NCBI RefSeq assembly: GCF_002855515.1
Contig: NZ_PKRP01000001.1
Coordinates: forward strand, 62,001 to 126,000
Source: Rhizobium sp. TH135
GTDB taxonomy: Bacteria > Pseudomonadota > Alphaproteobacteria > Rhizobiales > Rhizobiaceae
Length of the DNA stretch: 64,000 nt
Direction of reading: 5' to 3'
Position numbers and translations under genes: made by a program
In this document: in pieces, positions 27,001-36,343 of the stretch
How the letters are laid out: every line of letters starts with the position of its first letter
Numbering within the stretch: the stretch's first letter is position 1
The notes under the pieces: model-generated
The model's database searches: none
The model's input: only the letters and a program-made list of their open reading frames with translations
Told to the model about the DNA's origin: nothing

Positions 27001-29085
27001 TTAAGCCGCAAGCCCGTCCTTCGTATCATCGGCCACAATCCGCTCATCTGCATCAGCGGGCGCTGCCGGATTGACGATGGCCTGGAGTTCGGAAAGCGGC
27101 ACCGGGCGACCGTAGAAATAGCCCTGCACCTGCGCGCAGCCTTCGTCCTGCAGGAACCGCAGATGCTCGGCATTCTCCACGCCCTCGGCCAGAACCGGGA
27201 TATCGAGGCTCTGCGCCAGGATCAGCGTCGAGCGCACGATCGCCGCCGACTGCCGGTTATCGGCAACGTTGTCGATGAAGCCCCGATCGATCTTGATCTT
27301 GTCGAAGGGGAAGAGCTTCAGCGTCGAGAGCGACGAGTAACCGGTGCCATAGTCATCCATCGCGATCTTCACGCCGATCGTCTTCAGCTGCCGAATGATC
27401 GAGAGCGCGTTCTGCTGGTCGGCGATAATGCCGGATTCGGTGATTTCGAGCTCAAGGCGGTCGGCGGCAAGGCCGGTTTCCTTGAGAATATCCCGCACAC
27501 GCTGCGGGAAATTGCTGTTGGCGAGCTGCTTCGGCGCGACATTGACGGCGATCCGCAAGGGATTGTTCCACTTGATCGCAGCCAGGCAGGACTGCCTCAA
27601 CACCCAGTCGCCGAGCTCCATGATGAAGCCGGTCCGCTCTGCGATCGGGATGAACTCGACGGGCGATACCATGCCGCGCTTCGGATGCAGCCAGCGCAGC
27701 AAAACCTCGAAACCGACGACTTCGCCCGTCACCGTGTTGTTCTGCTGCTGGAAGTAGAGCATGAACTCGCCGCGTTCGAGACCGGCCCGCATGTCCATGG
27801 CAAGGGCGCTGCGTTCGCGGGCTGCCTGGTCCATCGACCGGTCGTAAAAACAGATCTGGTTGGAACCGATGGACTTGGCGCGGTACATCGCCGTATCCGC
27901 CTGCGCCAAGAGGTCATCGATCGTCTCGGCGCCGTCAGGCGAGACGGAAATACCGATGCTGGTGCCGATGGAGAGTGTCATGTTCTCCCACTCGATCGGC
28001 TCACCGAGATCCCTGACGATCCGTGCCGCCATCTGCTCGGCTTCCGAATGCGTAAACAACCGGGACGTCACGGCGACGAATTCGTCCCCGCCGATGCGGG
28101 CAACGAACTCACCCTCGCGAAGGCGGCGCCCCAGTCTCTCGGCAGCAATCCTCAGAACGTGATCGCCAGCCGCGTGCCCATGCACGTCGTTGATTTCCTT
28201 GAAGCGGTCGAGATCGAAGGACAGGAGATAGACCCGGTCGCCCCCTGCCGCCGGCCGCTCCAGCATGTCGCTCAGTCGCTCGACAAAGGCGCTCCGGTTC
28301 GGGAGGCCTGTCAGCGCGTCATGCAGCGAAAGCTGGCGGTAGCGCTCGACGGCCGACTTGGTGGACTGCCGGTCGATCACATAGGTCATCGAACCGATGG
28401 AGAGGATAAGGACCGTGACCAGCATCAAGACGACGGTCAGCACGCTTTCGGGTAGCATGTCGGCCGGCAGGGCCGCGGATGCATCCGGCACGACGGTGAC
28501 GCCGGTCATGCCGATGAAATGAGTGGAGGCAATCGCCAGCACAAGCGCCACACCGCCGCCATAACGGCAGAACCGGGTCACGGGCCGCGCCACGCGACTC
28601 GTCGCAATCGCTCCGAAAAGCGCACCGGCCACGAGCGAAACGGCAACATAAGTGCCGTTCCATTCGAGATGCCCCTGCACCTGATAGCCCGCCATGCCGA
28701 CGTAATGCATGGCGGCGATGCCGGCGCCCACCACCGCACCGCCCGCCTCGATCAGCAGGCTGCGCTGGGTCGCCGCTGCAATCGCAAAGCCGATCCCGGT
28801 AACGGTGATGGCAAGAACAAGCGACGCCAGCGTCGCCTTTGGCTCGTAACCGGCCAAGACGTCTGCCTCATAGCCCATCATCGCCACGAAATGGGTTGTC
28901 CAGATCGCGGCGCCACCGATCACGCTGGTCAGCGAGATCCAGCTCGCCCGTGCCACACCCCGCGTGTTTCTCACCCTGCCGAAGAGCCGCATGGTCAGCA
29001 GCGAACCGAAGACGCAGATTGAGACAGCCGCAATCAGCGACAGCGGGTCATGTTCAACAACGATACAAGTGAGAACTTCGAGCAT
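27001..29085 (-). CDS. MHYT-GGDEF-EAL cyclic-di-GMP protein
   Basis: 694 residues. The N-terminal MHYT sensor (about 1-240, seven helices) shows repeated M-H-Y/F-x-G/A patterns (THFVAMMGYEAD, AAMHYVGMAGYQV, THFIGMTGV), proposed to bind copper and sense oxygen, CO or NO. The GGDEF domain has RIGGDEFVAV with a near I-site REGE five residues before. The EAL domain reads FEVLLRWLHP (EVL variant) but keeps EITESG, DDYGTGYSSL, KID and AEGVEN. Both synthesis and hydrolysis of c-di-GMP look possible. It is transcribed alone. Confidence 0.92.
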   Translation of the reverse strand: MLEVLTCIVVEHDPLSLIAAVSICVFGSLLTMRLFGRVRNTRGVARASWISLTSVIGGAAIWTTHFVAMMGYEADVLAGYEPKATLASLVLAITVTGIGFAIAAATQRSLLIEAGGAVVGAGIAAMHYVGMAGYQVQGHLEWNGTYVAVSLVAGALFGAIATSRVARPVTRFCRYGGGVALVLAIASTHFIGMTGVTVVPDASAALPADMLPESVLTVVLMLVTVLILSIGSMTYVIDRQSTKSAVERYRQLSLHDALTGLPNRSAFVERLSDMLERPAAGGDRVYLLSFDLDRFKEINDVHGHAAGDHVLRIAAERLGRRLREGEFVARIGGDEFVAVTSRLFTHSEAEQMAARIVRDLGEPIEWENMTLSIGTSIGISVSPDGAETIDDLLAQADTAMYRAKSIGSNQICFYDRSMDQAARERSALAMDMRAGLERGEFMLYFQQQNNTVTGEVVGFEVLLRWLHPKRGMVSPVEFIPIAERTGFIMELGDWVLRQSCLAAIKWNNPLRIAVNVAPKQLANSNFPQRVRDILKETGLAADRLELEITESGIIADQQNALSIIRQLKTIGVKIAMDDYGTGYSSLSTLKLFPFDKIKIDRGFIDNVADNRQSAAIVRSTLILAQSLDIPVLAEGVENAEHLRFLQDEGCAQVQGYFYGRPVPLSELQAIVNPAAPADADERIVADDTKDGLAA

Positions 29086-29234
29086 GAAATGGGACCACGT
29101 GAAAAACCAGAGCCTGATTTAGCATTGGTCAATTTCGAAGTGCTTGAGCGGAATGGTTACCAAATCGACTTCGCCGCACCGAATGCACTTAACGCGATCA
29201 CAAATGTGTAATCGGCACCGGCAGCCCGCAGAAC

Positions 29235-29263
29235 CTTGCTATTGCGCATCATCTGGTCTATAG
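29235..29263 (+). promoter_or_regulatory. Probable promoter of rplY
   Basis: CTTGCT (29235-29240), 17 bases, CTATAG (29258-29263), close to the rhizobial sigma-70 consensus CTTGAC-N17-CTATAT. The leader of about 110 bases contains a GACCG-GCAA-CGGTC hairpin with a GNRA loop at 29306-29319. Confidence 0.5.
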
Positions 29264-29380
29264 GCGCCCGATCCGCACAGACACCCTTGGAGGCAATGTG
29301 GATGGGACCGGCAACGGTCTCCGGTTCTGGCATGGCATCTAAGCCGCCAGGGCTCTCCAGTAACTTGAAAGGTAAAAGCC

Positions 29381-29983
29381 ATGAGCCACGCTTCTTACGA
29401 GCTCAAGGCCGTAGCACGCGAACGGGTAGGTAAGGGGTCCTCCCGCGAACTTCGCCGCAACGGTCTCATCCCGGCTGTCATCTATGGTGACAAGCAGGCC
29501 CCGATTGCGATCTCGATCAATACGAACGAGGTCACCAAGCGCATCCACGCCGGCGGTTTCATGACCACGGTTGCAACCATCGATCTCGATGGCCAGAAGA
29601 TCCGCGTTCTGCCCAAGGACTACCAGCTCGACGTCGTTCGTGATTTCACGATGCACATCGACTTCCTGCGCGTCTCGGCAGACAGCCAGGTTTCGGTTCA
29701 GGTTCCGGTTCACTTCGTCAACGAAGAGAAGTCGGCCATCAAGACCGGCGCCGTTCTCAACATCGTTCGTCACGAAGTTGAACTGCACTGCCCGGCTTCC
29801 GACATTCCGGAAGCGATCACTGTTGACCTCGCCGGCCTGAAGGTTGGTGATGCGATCCACATTTCGGCCGTCAAGCTGCCGAAGGGTGTGACCCCGGTCA
29901 TCGCTGACCGCGACTTCACGATCGCCACGATCGTAGCTCCGGCAGGCGGCGTTTCCGAAGAAGAAGAAACGACCGAAGCCTGA
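29381..29983 (+). CDS. rplY: 50S ribosomal protein L25/general stress protein Ctc
   Basis: 200 residues, the long (Ctc/TL5) form. The N-terminal L25 domain, which binds 5S rRNA, includes [20 protein letters not shown] and [14 protein letters not shown]. The C-terminal TL5-type beta domain covers [20 protein letters not shown] and ends in an acidic tail (EEEETTEA). GAAAGG precedes the ATG. The gene has its own promoter and strong terminator, and is separated here from prs and pth, with which it usually clusters. Confidence 0.95.
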   Translation: MSHASYELKAVARERVGKGSSRELRRNGLIPAVIYGDKQAPIAISINTNEVTKRIHAGGFMTTVATIDLDGQKIRVLPKDYQLDVVRDFTMHIDFLRVSADSQVSVQVPVHFVNEEKSAIKTGAVLNIVRHEVELHCPASDIPEAITVDLAGLKVGDAIHISAVKLPKGVTPVIADRDFTIATIVAPAGGVSEEEETTEA

Positions 29984-30008
29984 TCTTCAGCTCGGTTGTA
30001 ACAATTGA

Positions 30009-30037
30009 GCCCATCCCTTCGCGGGGATGGGCTTTTT
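30009..30037 (+). terminator. Rho-independent terminator of rplY
   Basis: GCCCATCCC (30009-30017), loop TTCGCG, GGGATGGGC (30024-30032), then five T residues. Confidence 0.9.
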
Positions 30038-30180
30038 GCTGTCCGATAGACTCGATTCCGACCATTTCTCTTTAGTTAGATTTAAAGTATTTCGTGAAAG
30101 CCTTCGCCTCGCAATTATTGCGTGAGGGGAGTTTTGAGCATCATGCTGCATCATCCCGCGCCTCCCGAGGCGGACTGCTG

Positions 30181-32559
30181 ATGACACGTTCGGTCGAGAG
30201 CCGATTTCTCGCCATTGTGGGGATCACGATCTTTATTCTGGTCGTGCCGCTCTTTGCGCTGTTCCTGTCTCTGGCGACGGAACGCGCTTCCAACGAACTG
30301 CAGCAAAACCTGGACATCCTGCTGGCGGCCAACGCTCAGGCCCTGGCAAAACCGCTCTGGGACTTCGACGAGGAAAGCGTCGAGCAAATCACCGCCACCA
30401 TCGTCTCCAACGGCCCCGTCAGCCGCGTCAACGTCAAGGATATCTCCGGCGGCATCTCGGTCTCCATGCCAGCGCTGCCAAAATGGCCGAAGAACGGCCT
30501 GGAATCGATCACCCGCGAAATTTTCTACCGCGCCGTCGAAGGCCCCAAGTCGGTCGGCACCATCACCATCTATTATAGCCGCATCGACATGTTTTCCTCG
30601 CTGCGCCAGGCAGAGGTCATGCTGATCGGCATCTTCATGCTCGCGGTCGTGGGCGTGGTCGGCGCAGCCATCGTCGGTAACCGGCTGATGGTCATGAAGC
30701 CGCTCCTGAAGCTCACAGCAGCAATTGAGGCGACCCGCCGGCTCGGCTCCCGCCACCATGTCGACTGGCAGTCCAACGACGAGATCGGGCGGCTGGCGCG
30801 CAGCTTCAACGCCATGCAGATCAAGCTGGAGCAAGAAGAGGCCGAACTTCGCCTCGCCCACCGGCGCTCGACCGATATCTACAACACCACCCCCGCCATG
30901 CTGTTTTCCCTCGACGAGGAAGACCGTATCACCGGCGTCAGCGACTACTGGCTCGTCGCCACAGGCTATCAGCGCCACCAGATCGTCGGCCGTCGCTTCA
31001 TCGAACTCGTGCCTGCTGAGGCCCGCTCCGGCTACCTGGAGCGCAAGAAAACCCGCTCCATCGCCGACGTGCTGGAGGCCACCACCCAGTTCGTCTGCGC
31101 CGATGGATCCGTGATGGATGTGCTAATTGCGGAAGCAAACCGCACGATCGAGGGTGCACAGGAAGACTTGTCCCTGTCGGTCATGACCGATGTCACCGCG
31201 CTTAAGCAGTCCGAAGAGCGCAACCATCGCCAGGCGATCACCGACCATCTGACCGGCCTGCGCAACCGCCAGGGCTTCGAGACCGCCCTCGACAGCGAGA
31301 TTATCGCAACCGATGCCGCAGGCGAGGAACTGGCCTGCATCTTCGTCGATCTCGACCGCTTCAAGTGGATAAACGACAATCTCGGCCATCAGGCCGGTGA
31401 CATCGTGCTCTGCCGTTTTGTCGAGCGCATGAATGATCGCCTGCCAAAGGGTGCGATTGCCGCCCGTCTCGGCGGCGACGAATTCGCCGTTCTCTTGCGC
31501 GGTCATGCGATCGAGCCTGTCGCAACCGAAATCAGCCGCGCCCTCTGCGAGATCTTCGTCGACCCCTTGACGATCGAAGGCTCGACGGTGCGCCTCAGCG
31601 CCAGCATCGGCATCGCGCTTTATCCCCGCCACGCCGCCAATGCCGCCGAGCTGCTGCAGAAGTCGGACATGGCGATGTACAGCAAGAAGCGCGACGGCAA
31701 GAACGGCGCGATGCTCTACAATTCGGAGATCCAGGACCACACCCGCCGCCGCGCCGAAATCGAGCACGACATCGAAGAAGGCTTGGCGGAAGACTGGTTC
31801 GACGCCTTCTTCCAGCCGATCGTCGAAGTCGGCACCGGTCGCACCGTCGGTTACGAGGCCCTGATGCGTCTCGTTCATCCAGAACGTGGCGTCATCCCGC
31901 CGGCCGAACTCATCTGCGTGGCGGAAGAGACCGGCGCGATCAGCCGCCTCGGCGGCCAAGTGCTGGAAAAGGCGCTCTCGAACCTTGCCCGCCTGAGTGC
32001 CGCGACCGGCGATCACGACGCCTATCTCGCCGTCAACTTCTCGCCGCTGCAGTTCGATCAGTCACTGCCCGTCCGCCTCGCCGCGCTGACCACCCATTTC
32101 GACATCGCCCCGCACCGCATCGTCATCGAAATCACCGAAGCGACGCTGCTGCATGACAATCCGCAGATCCGCACGATCCTCGATGAATTCAACCGCTACG
32201 GCTATCGCCTCGCGCTCGACGACTTCGGCACGGGCTACTCCTCGCTCAGCTACCTGAACCGCTTCCCCGTCGACATCGTTAAGATCGACCAGTCCTTCAT
32301 CCGCTCGCTGACAGAGGATGAAGCGGAACTGCGCCACAAGAGCCGCATGCTCGTGGAAGGCATCACCGCAATCTCCCACAAGATGGAATGCGCCGTGGTC
32401 GCAGAGGGCATCGAGACCGATGAACAACGGCAGATCCTGGAAGAATTCGGCGTCGACTACGGCCAGGGCTATCTCTTCGCCCGGCCACAGCCGCTGGCCA
32501 AACTGATCGAACAAGCCACCGCCACACCGGCCCGCCTGCAAATGGCCTCCGCCGGCTGA
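30181..32559 (+). CDS. Membrane sensor HAMP-PAS-GGDEF-EAL protein
   Basis: 792 residues from ATG 30181; a GTG at 30094 is in frame but adds only low-complexity sequence. TM1 (about 10-32), a periplasmic domain of about 125 residues containing ALAKPLWDFDEESVEQI, TM2 (about 145-168) and a HAMP region follow. A PAS domain (TTPAMLFSLDEEDRITGVSD), GGDEF (ARLGGDEFAVLL, no RxxD inhibitory site) and EAL (GYEALMRLVHPE, EITEAT, DDFGTGYSSLSYL, KIDQSF, AEGIET) complete it. Residues for both cyclase and phosphodiesterase activity are present. Twenty-four bases later a solitary periplasmic binding protein gene begins, which may supply the ligand input. Confidence 0.92.
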   Translation: MTRSVESRFLAIVGITIFILVVPLFALFLSLATERASNELQQNLDILLAANAQALAKPLWDFDEESVEQITATIVSNGPVSRVNVKDISGGISVSMPALPKWPKNGLESITREIFYRAVEGPKSVGTITIYYSRIDMFSSLRQAEVMLIGIFMLAVVGVVGAAIVGNRLMVMKPLLKLTAAIEATRRLGSRHHVDWQSNDEIGRLARSFNAMQIKLEQEEAELRLAHRRSTDIYNTTPAMLFSLDEEDRITGVSDYWLVATGYQRHQIVGRRFIELVPAEARSGYLERKKTRSIADVLEATTQFVCADGSVMDVLIAEANRTIEGAQEDLSLSVMTDVTALKQSEERNHRQAITDHLTGLRNRQGFETALDSEIIATDAAGEELACIFVDLDRFKWINDNLGHQAGDIVLCRFVERMNDRLPKGAIAARLGGDEFAVLLRGHAIEPVATEISRALCEIFVDPLTIEGSTVRLSASIGIALYPRHAANAAELLQKSDMAMYSKKRDGKNGAMLYNSEIQDHTRRRAEIEHDIEEGLAEDWFDAFFQPIVEVGTGRTVGYEALMRLVHPERGVIPPAELICVAEETGAISRLGGQVLEKALSNLARLSAATGDHDAYLAVNFSPLQFDQSLPVRLAALTTHFDIAPHRIVIEITEATLLHDNPQIRTILDEFNRYGYRLALDDFGTGYSSLSYLNRFPVDIVKIDQSFIRSLTEDEAELRHKSRMLVEGITAISHKMECAVVAEGIETDEQRQILEEFGVDYGQGYLFARPQPLAKLIEQATATPARLQMASAG

Positions 32560-32583
32560 CACCAAACGCAAGAGGGAACCGCA

Positions 32584-33324
32584 ATGAAAGTCCTTGGCCT
32601 TCTACTTTCACTTGCGGCGGCCCCGGTCGCCGCCGCAGACATCGTCCACTTCACGACGGAAGACTACCCACCCTACAACTTCCGCGTCGGAGCGGAGATC
32701 CGTGGCGCAGGCTACGATCAGGTCCTCCTGATGATGGAAGAGATCAAAGTCCCCTACACGCTCGAGATGATGCCCTGGGCGCGCGCCATCGCCCTGGCTG
32801 AAACCGAGCCAATGCATTGCGTCTTCACGACCGCCCATATTCCGGAACGTGACAAGAAGTTCAAATGGGTGGAGCCCATCGCCGTCGGCCGCAACTTCAT
32901 GGTCTCCGACAAGAGTTCGGGCATCAAGGTCGCCAATATCGAAGAGGCCAAGCGCTACATCGTTGGCACCCAGCGCAACGACTACACCCAGACGCTTCTG
33001 GAAAACGAAGGCTTCCCCAAGATCGACCTCGCCACCGACCTGAAGCTGACGCTGAAGAAACTGCAGAGCAAGCGCATCGACCTGATGCCGATTTCCGAGC
33101 AGCATTATATCGAGCTGCAGGAAAAGGGTGAGGAGCTCGAGGCTCAGTTCGTCTTCTCGGAGCAGAAATTCGCCATCGCCTGCAACGCAAATTTCCCGGA
33201 AGATCTGCTTGCCCGAATGCAGGGCGCGCTCGACAAGCTGATCGCCGACGGCACCCAGGCCGAGATCTTTGAGACCTATAATCTGCGCTATTCGAACTTC
33301 GGAATGGTTGCCGCCAAACCGTGA
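32584..33324 (+). CDS. Solitary periplasmic substrate-binding protein (SBP_bac_3 type)
   Basis: 246 residues. Signal peptide MKVLGLLLSLAAAPVAA with cleavage before Ala-Asp. The mature start IVHFTTEDYPPYNF and the MPWARAIALAETEPMHCVFT segment place it in the family-3 solute-binding fold, with two lobes and the typical RIDLMPISEQHYIELQ hinge region. No permease or ATPase gene is nearby, so transport is unlikely. Its position 24 bases after the membrane GGDEF-EAL gene, with GAGGGAA as ribosome binding site, suggests a ligand-binding partner of that receptor. The ligand is unknown. Confidence 0.85.
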   Translation: MKVLGLLLSLAAAPVAAADIVHFTTEDYPPYNFRVGAEIRGAGYDQVLLMMEEIKVPYTLEMMPWARAIALAETEPMHCVFTTAHIPERDKKFKWVEPIAVGRNFMVSDKSSGIKVANIEEAKRYIVGTQRNDYTQTLLENEGFPKIDLATDLKLTLKKLQSKRIDLMPISEQHYIELQEKGEELEAQFVFSEQKFAIACNANFPEDLLARMQGALDKLIADGTQAEIFETYNLRYSNFGMVAAKP

Positions 33325-33401
33325 CGATCCGACATCCGTCTTGACATTCAAGCCGTTTCGCTGTCGGGAAAGGCAAAGAACCTCAAGACGGATCTCGGGC
33401 A

Positions 33402-34127
33402 ATGATCATCCTGGCCGGCCTCGGCAATCCCGGTGCGCAGTACGCGAAGAACCGGCACAATATCGGCTTCATGGCGGTCGACGCGATCCAGCGTCGCCAC
33501 GGCTTCTCGCCATGGGCGAAGAAGTTCAAGGCCGAGATCGCCGAAGGCACGCTCGCCGGCGAGAAGGTCATGCTGATCAAGCCGCAGACCTTCATGAACC
33601 TCTCGGGCGAGAGCGTCGGCGAGGCCATGCGCTTCTACAAGCTCGGCCCCGAAGACATCGTCGCGATCTATGACGAACTCGACCTCCTGCCCGGCAAGGC
33701 CCGCATCAAGACCGGCGGCGGTCATGGCGGCCACAACGGCATCAAGTCGCTCGACGCCCATTGCGGCCTGAACTACCGGCGCCTGCGCCTCGGCATCGGT
33801 CATCCCGGCGACAAGTCAAAAGTCCACAACCACGTGCTCGGGGACTTTGCCAAGCTGGACGCCGAATGGCTCGATCCGCTGCTCGAGGCGCTCGCCGACA
33901 ATGCCGAGATGCTGGTGCGCGGTGAGGATTCGCAGCTGATGAACAAGCTCGCGCTCGCAACCGGCGGCAAGGCCGAGGACGAGAAACCAGCCAAGGCCCC
34001 AAAGGCTCCGAAACCGGCTCAGTCCCACATCCACCAGGCCCGCAACTTCAACCAGCCGAAGAAGCTTCCCGAGAGCGGCCCCATGGCCGAGATGCTGAAG
34101 AAGATGTTCGGCCCCAAGGGCGACTGA
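33402..34127 (+). CDS. pth: Peptidyl-tRNA hydrolase
   Basis: 241 residues. Pth motifs: [20 protein letters not shown] with the catalytic His, [33 protein letters not shown] with the catalytic Asp, and [13 protein letters not shown]. It releases peptides from peptidyl-tRNA so the tRNA can be reused. The C-terminal extension of about 50 residues is Lys/Pro/Ala-rich ([14 protein letters not shown]) and ends [14 protein letters not shown], a tail seen in rhizobial Pth. It is part of the core set around prs, rplY and ychF. Confidence 0.96.
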   Translation: MIILAGLGNPGAQYAKNRHNIGFMAVDAIQRRHGFSPWAKKFKAEIAEGTLAGEKVMLIKPQTFMNLSGESVGEAMRFYKLGPEDIVAIYDELDLLPGKARIKTGGGHGGHNGIKSLDAHCGLNYRRLRLGIGHPGDKSKVHNHVLGDFAKLDAEWLDPLLEALADNAEMLVRGEDSQLMNKLALATGGKAEDEKPAKAPKAPKPAQSHIHQARNFNQPKKLPESGPMAEMLKKMFGPKGD

Positions 34128-34195
34128 CCACACCCTAACGGGCGCGCCCTGCCCCGCCCTAAAACAACAGCCGCGCAAACGACCGGAAGACGACC

Positions 34196-35125
34196 ATGAG
34201 CCACGACATCACCACCGACCTCGTCACCCTGCGCGACTACTGGCGTTATGCCATCTCCCGCTTCAATGCCGCCGAACTCAGCTACGGCCACGGCACCCAC
34301 ACCGCCGTCGACGACGCAGCCTTCCTCATCCTTGACAGCCTCGACCTTCCGATCGACACACTCGACCCCTTCCTCGACGCGAAACTGCTGCCCTCGGAAC
34401 GCCGCCTACTGGCAGACCGCATCGAGAAGCGTGTCGCGACCCGCAAGCCCTCGGCCTATCTGACCGGCCGTTCCTACATTCAGGGTCTGCGCTTCTTCGT
34501 CGACGAGCGCGTGATCGTACCCCGCTCGCATATCGGCGAGATCCTGTTCAACGAATATGGCGGCGAATTCGGCTCGACCTTCCTGCCCGATCCCTTCGCG
34601 GTGGAAAGCGTGGTCGACATCTGCACCGGCTCCGGCTGCCTCGCCATACTCGCCACGCGTTTCTTCCCGCTCGCTGCCGTCGACGCCGTCGATCTCTCCG
34701 CGGATGCGCTGGAAGTTGCCGAAAAGAACCGCCAGGCCTATGGCCTCGAAGACCAGCTGATGCTGCATCAGGGCGACCTCTTCACGCCGCTATCAGGCCG
34801 CAAGTTCGACCTCATCATCACCAACCCGCCCTATGTTGACCACGAAGCGATGGAGACCTTCCCGGCCGAATACCGCGCCGAGCCCGCCATGGCCCATGAC
34901 GGCGGCGAAGACGGCCTCGATCTCGTCCGCACGCTGCTCACTGAGGCCCCCAAGCATCTGAACCCGGGCGGCGGCATGCTCTGCGAAATCGGCCGCGGCC
35001 GCGATATCCTCGAAGCCGAATTCCCCGACCTGGACTTCCTCTGGGTCGAGACGACGGAAGAGGAAGACGCGGTGTTCTGGATCAGCGCGGAAGCATTGGG
35101 GGTGAAGACGAAGAAGGGCAAGTGA
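34196..35125 (+). CDS. prmB: 50S ribosomal protein L3 glutamine methyltransferase
   Basis: 309 residues. The start (TLRDYWRYAISRFNAAELSY followed by GHGTHTAVDDAAFL) matches PrmB specifically rather than PrmC. The SAM site is VVDICTGSGCLAILA, and the substrate-binding NPPY motif is ITNPPYVDHEAMETF. PrmB methylates the side-chain amide of a glutamine in ribosomal protein L3. It follows pth by 68 bases on the same strand. The C-terminal VETTEEEDAVFWISAEAL is also usual for the family. Confidence 0.92.
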   Translation: MSHDITTDLVTLRDYWRYAISRFNAAELSYGHGTHTAVDDAAFLILDSLDLPIDTLDPFLDAKLLPSERRLLADRIEKRVATRKPSAYLTGRSYIQGLRFFVDERVIVPRSHIGEILFNEYGGEFGSTFLPDPFAVESVVDICTGSGCLAILATRFFPLAAVDAVDLSADALEVAEKNRQAYGLEDQLMLHQGDLFTPLSGRKFDLIITNPPYVDHEAMETFPAEYRAEPAMAHDGGEDGLDLVRTLLTEAPKHLNPGGGMLCEIGRGRDILEAEFPDLDFLWVETTEEEDAVFWISAEALGVKTKKGK

Positions 35126-35135
35126 GGTTAGCGTA

Positions 35136-35534
35136 TCACCAAGTGAAGGTTTCGATCCGGTACCAGAAGAGATCGACGAGCGCTGCGAGGCTCCAGTCGA
35201 TCCAGTAGGCAATGACTTTCGAGACATCGGGAACGAGCAGCAGCACGACAAACCCGCTCAGCATGGCCCAGCACACCGCGAGCCGTAAGTTATGCAGGCT
35301 GTCGAGGCGGTAATAGCCCGCATCGTCATACTCGGTCTTGAAAATCATGTCGGTCCAGCTGTAACCGTCGCTGATCACGAGATCCATGACAGGTCGATCC
35401 GACAGGCGGTCCGGCAAGAGGTTGAAAACGGCGCGCGAAACATGCCCCAGCGCACCCAACAGGGCAAACACAGCCAGCGCCACGACATAGTGCCAGGTGG
35501 CTGCTTCGGCGAGTGTCTGCGGATCGGGCGTCAT
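35136..35534 (-). CDS. Hypothetical membrane protein
   Basis: 132 residues, not recognised. Hydrophobic helices at about 14-38 (TWHYVVALAVFALLGALGHV) and 86-110 (LAVCWAMLSGFVVLLLVPDV), plus a shorter one near the C-terminus. A polar loop of about 45 residues lies between, with YSWTDMIFKTEYDDAGYYRL. It converges on prmB with only ten bases between the stops and is read from the same strand as the TetR gene upstream. It is probably an inner-membrane protein. Confidence 0.6.
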   Translation of the reverse strand: MTPDPQTLAEAATWHYVVALAVFALLGALGHVSRAVFNLLPDRLSDRPVMDLVISDGYSWTDMIFKTEYDDAGYYRLDSLHNLRLAVCWAMLSGFVVLLLVPDVSKVIAYWIDWSLAALVDLFWYRIETFTW

Positions 35535-35577
35535 GGGGCAAGTCTAGCCAGCAGACGTAATGATTTGGTTTCTGGCC

Positions 35578-36177
35578 TTAAGTCTGCACCGGCTTCGCAA
35601 GCAACCCTTCAACAAGTGCCCGAAACGCCTCCTGCGCCCGCGGCAGCACGCTCTCGGGCTCCGCGCTGGCGGCAATCCACATCGCAGCATTGAGCGCTGC
35701 CCCGCTGATCAGCCGCGCCGCGGCTTCCGCATCGACCGGTTTGAGGATCCCTTCCGATATCAGGTCCTCGACGGCCTGACGTGTCACCTGGAGGCAGGAA
35801 TTCTGGCTCGGCCACTGCGAAGGGTCACCCAGCACCGCCGGACCGTCAAGCAGCACGATCCGCTGCACCTCGGGATCGAGCGCCATCTCGATATAGGCTG
35901 CCCCTTCCGCCAGCAGTGCATCCCATCCCTCCGCGGCCGCAGCACCGCGCGCCTTGGCCCGTTCGGCCATGTCGCTGTCGATCTGGTTTACGACAGCGGC
36001 GAACAGCCCGCGTTTGTCGCCGAAATTGTGGTAGAGCGCGCCGCGTGTCAGCCCCACATCTGCGGTCAGCGCATCCATGGACGCATCCGCATAGCCCTTC
36101 TCCGCAAAGGCTTTGCGCGCAGCCGCGATCAGCTTGCCGCGATTTTCCGCCATGCTTTCTGACCGTGTGCGCTTCAC
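35578..36177 (-). CDS. TetR/AcrR-family transcriptional regulator
   Basis: 199 residues. The N-terminal helix-turn-helix reads KLIAAARKAFAEKGYADASM and DALTADVGLTRGALYHNFGD with the usual YHNF recognition end. The rest is a helical ligand-binding domain with LFAAVVNQIDSDMAERAKA and EVQRIVLLDGPAVLGDPSQW, the last resembling the TetR_C domain of multidrug-type regulators. It is divergent from the Rid-family gene at 36344. Three copies of one palindrome fill the space between them and are the likely binding sites for both autoregulation and control of the neighbour. Confidence 0.9.
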   Translation of the reverse strand: MKRTRSESMAENRGKLIAAARKAFAEKGYADASMDALTADVGLTRGALYHNFGDKRGLFAAVVNQIDSDMAERAKARGAAAAEGWDALLAEGAAYIEMALDPEVQRIVLLDGPAVLGDPSQWPSQNSCLQVTRQAVEDLISEGILKPVDAEAAARLISGAALNAAMWIAASAEPESVLPRAQEAFRALVEGLLAKPVQT

Positions 36178-36196
36178 GCCAATCTCCTGACTTCAC

Positions 36197-36260
36197 ATAC
36201 ATTGCGTATATGAATTTGACATACGACCCGTATGCGGATAAATCTACATACGCAACGTAT
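36197..36260. promoter_or_regulatory. Three TetR-type operator palindromes
   Basis: Pattern ATACGNNNCGTAT occurs three times: 36197-36209 (ATACATTGCGTAT, one arm base differs), 36221-36233 (ATACGACCCGTAT, perfect) and 36248-36260 (ATACGCAACGTAT, perfect). Starts are 24 and 27 bases apart. They lie between the divergent TetR and Rid-family genes. Confidence 0.8.
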
Positions 36261-36343
36261 ATGAAATCTTCAGCCTGCAGCCAAGCGGCATTTCACCGAC
36301 CCACCCACGGGCGGAAGGATGCCGCATGCCCGAAAGGATACCC

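Noticed and set aside
26956-28455. A 499-codon open frame antisense to the MHYT-GGDEF-EAL gene
   Set aside because: The opposite strand encodes intact catalytic motifs of two domains; the antisense product has no recognisable feature.
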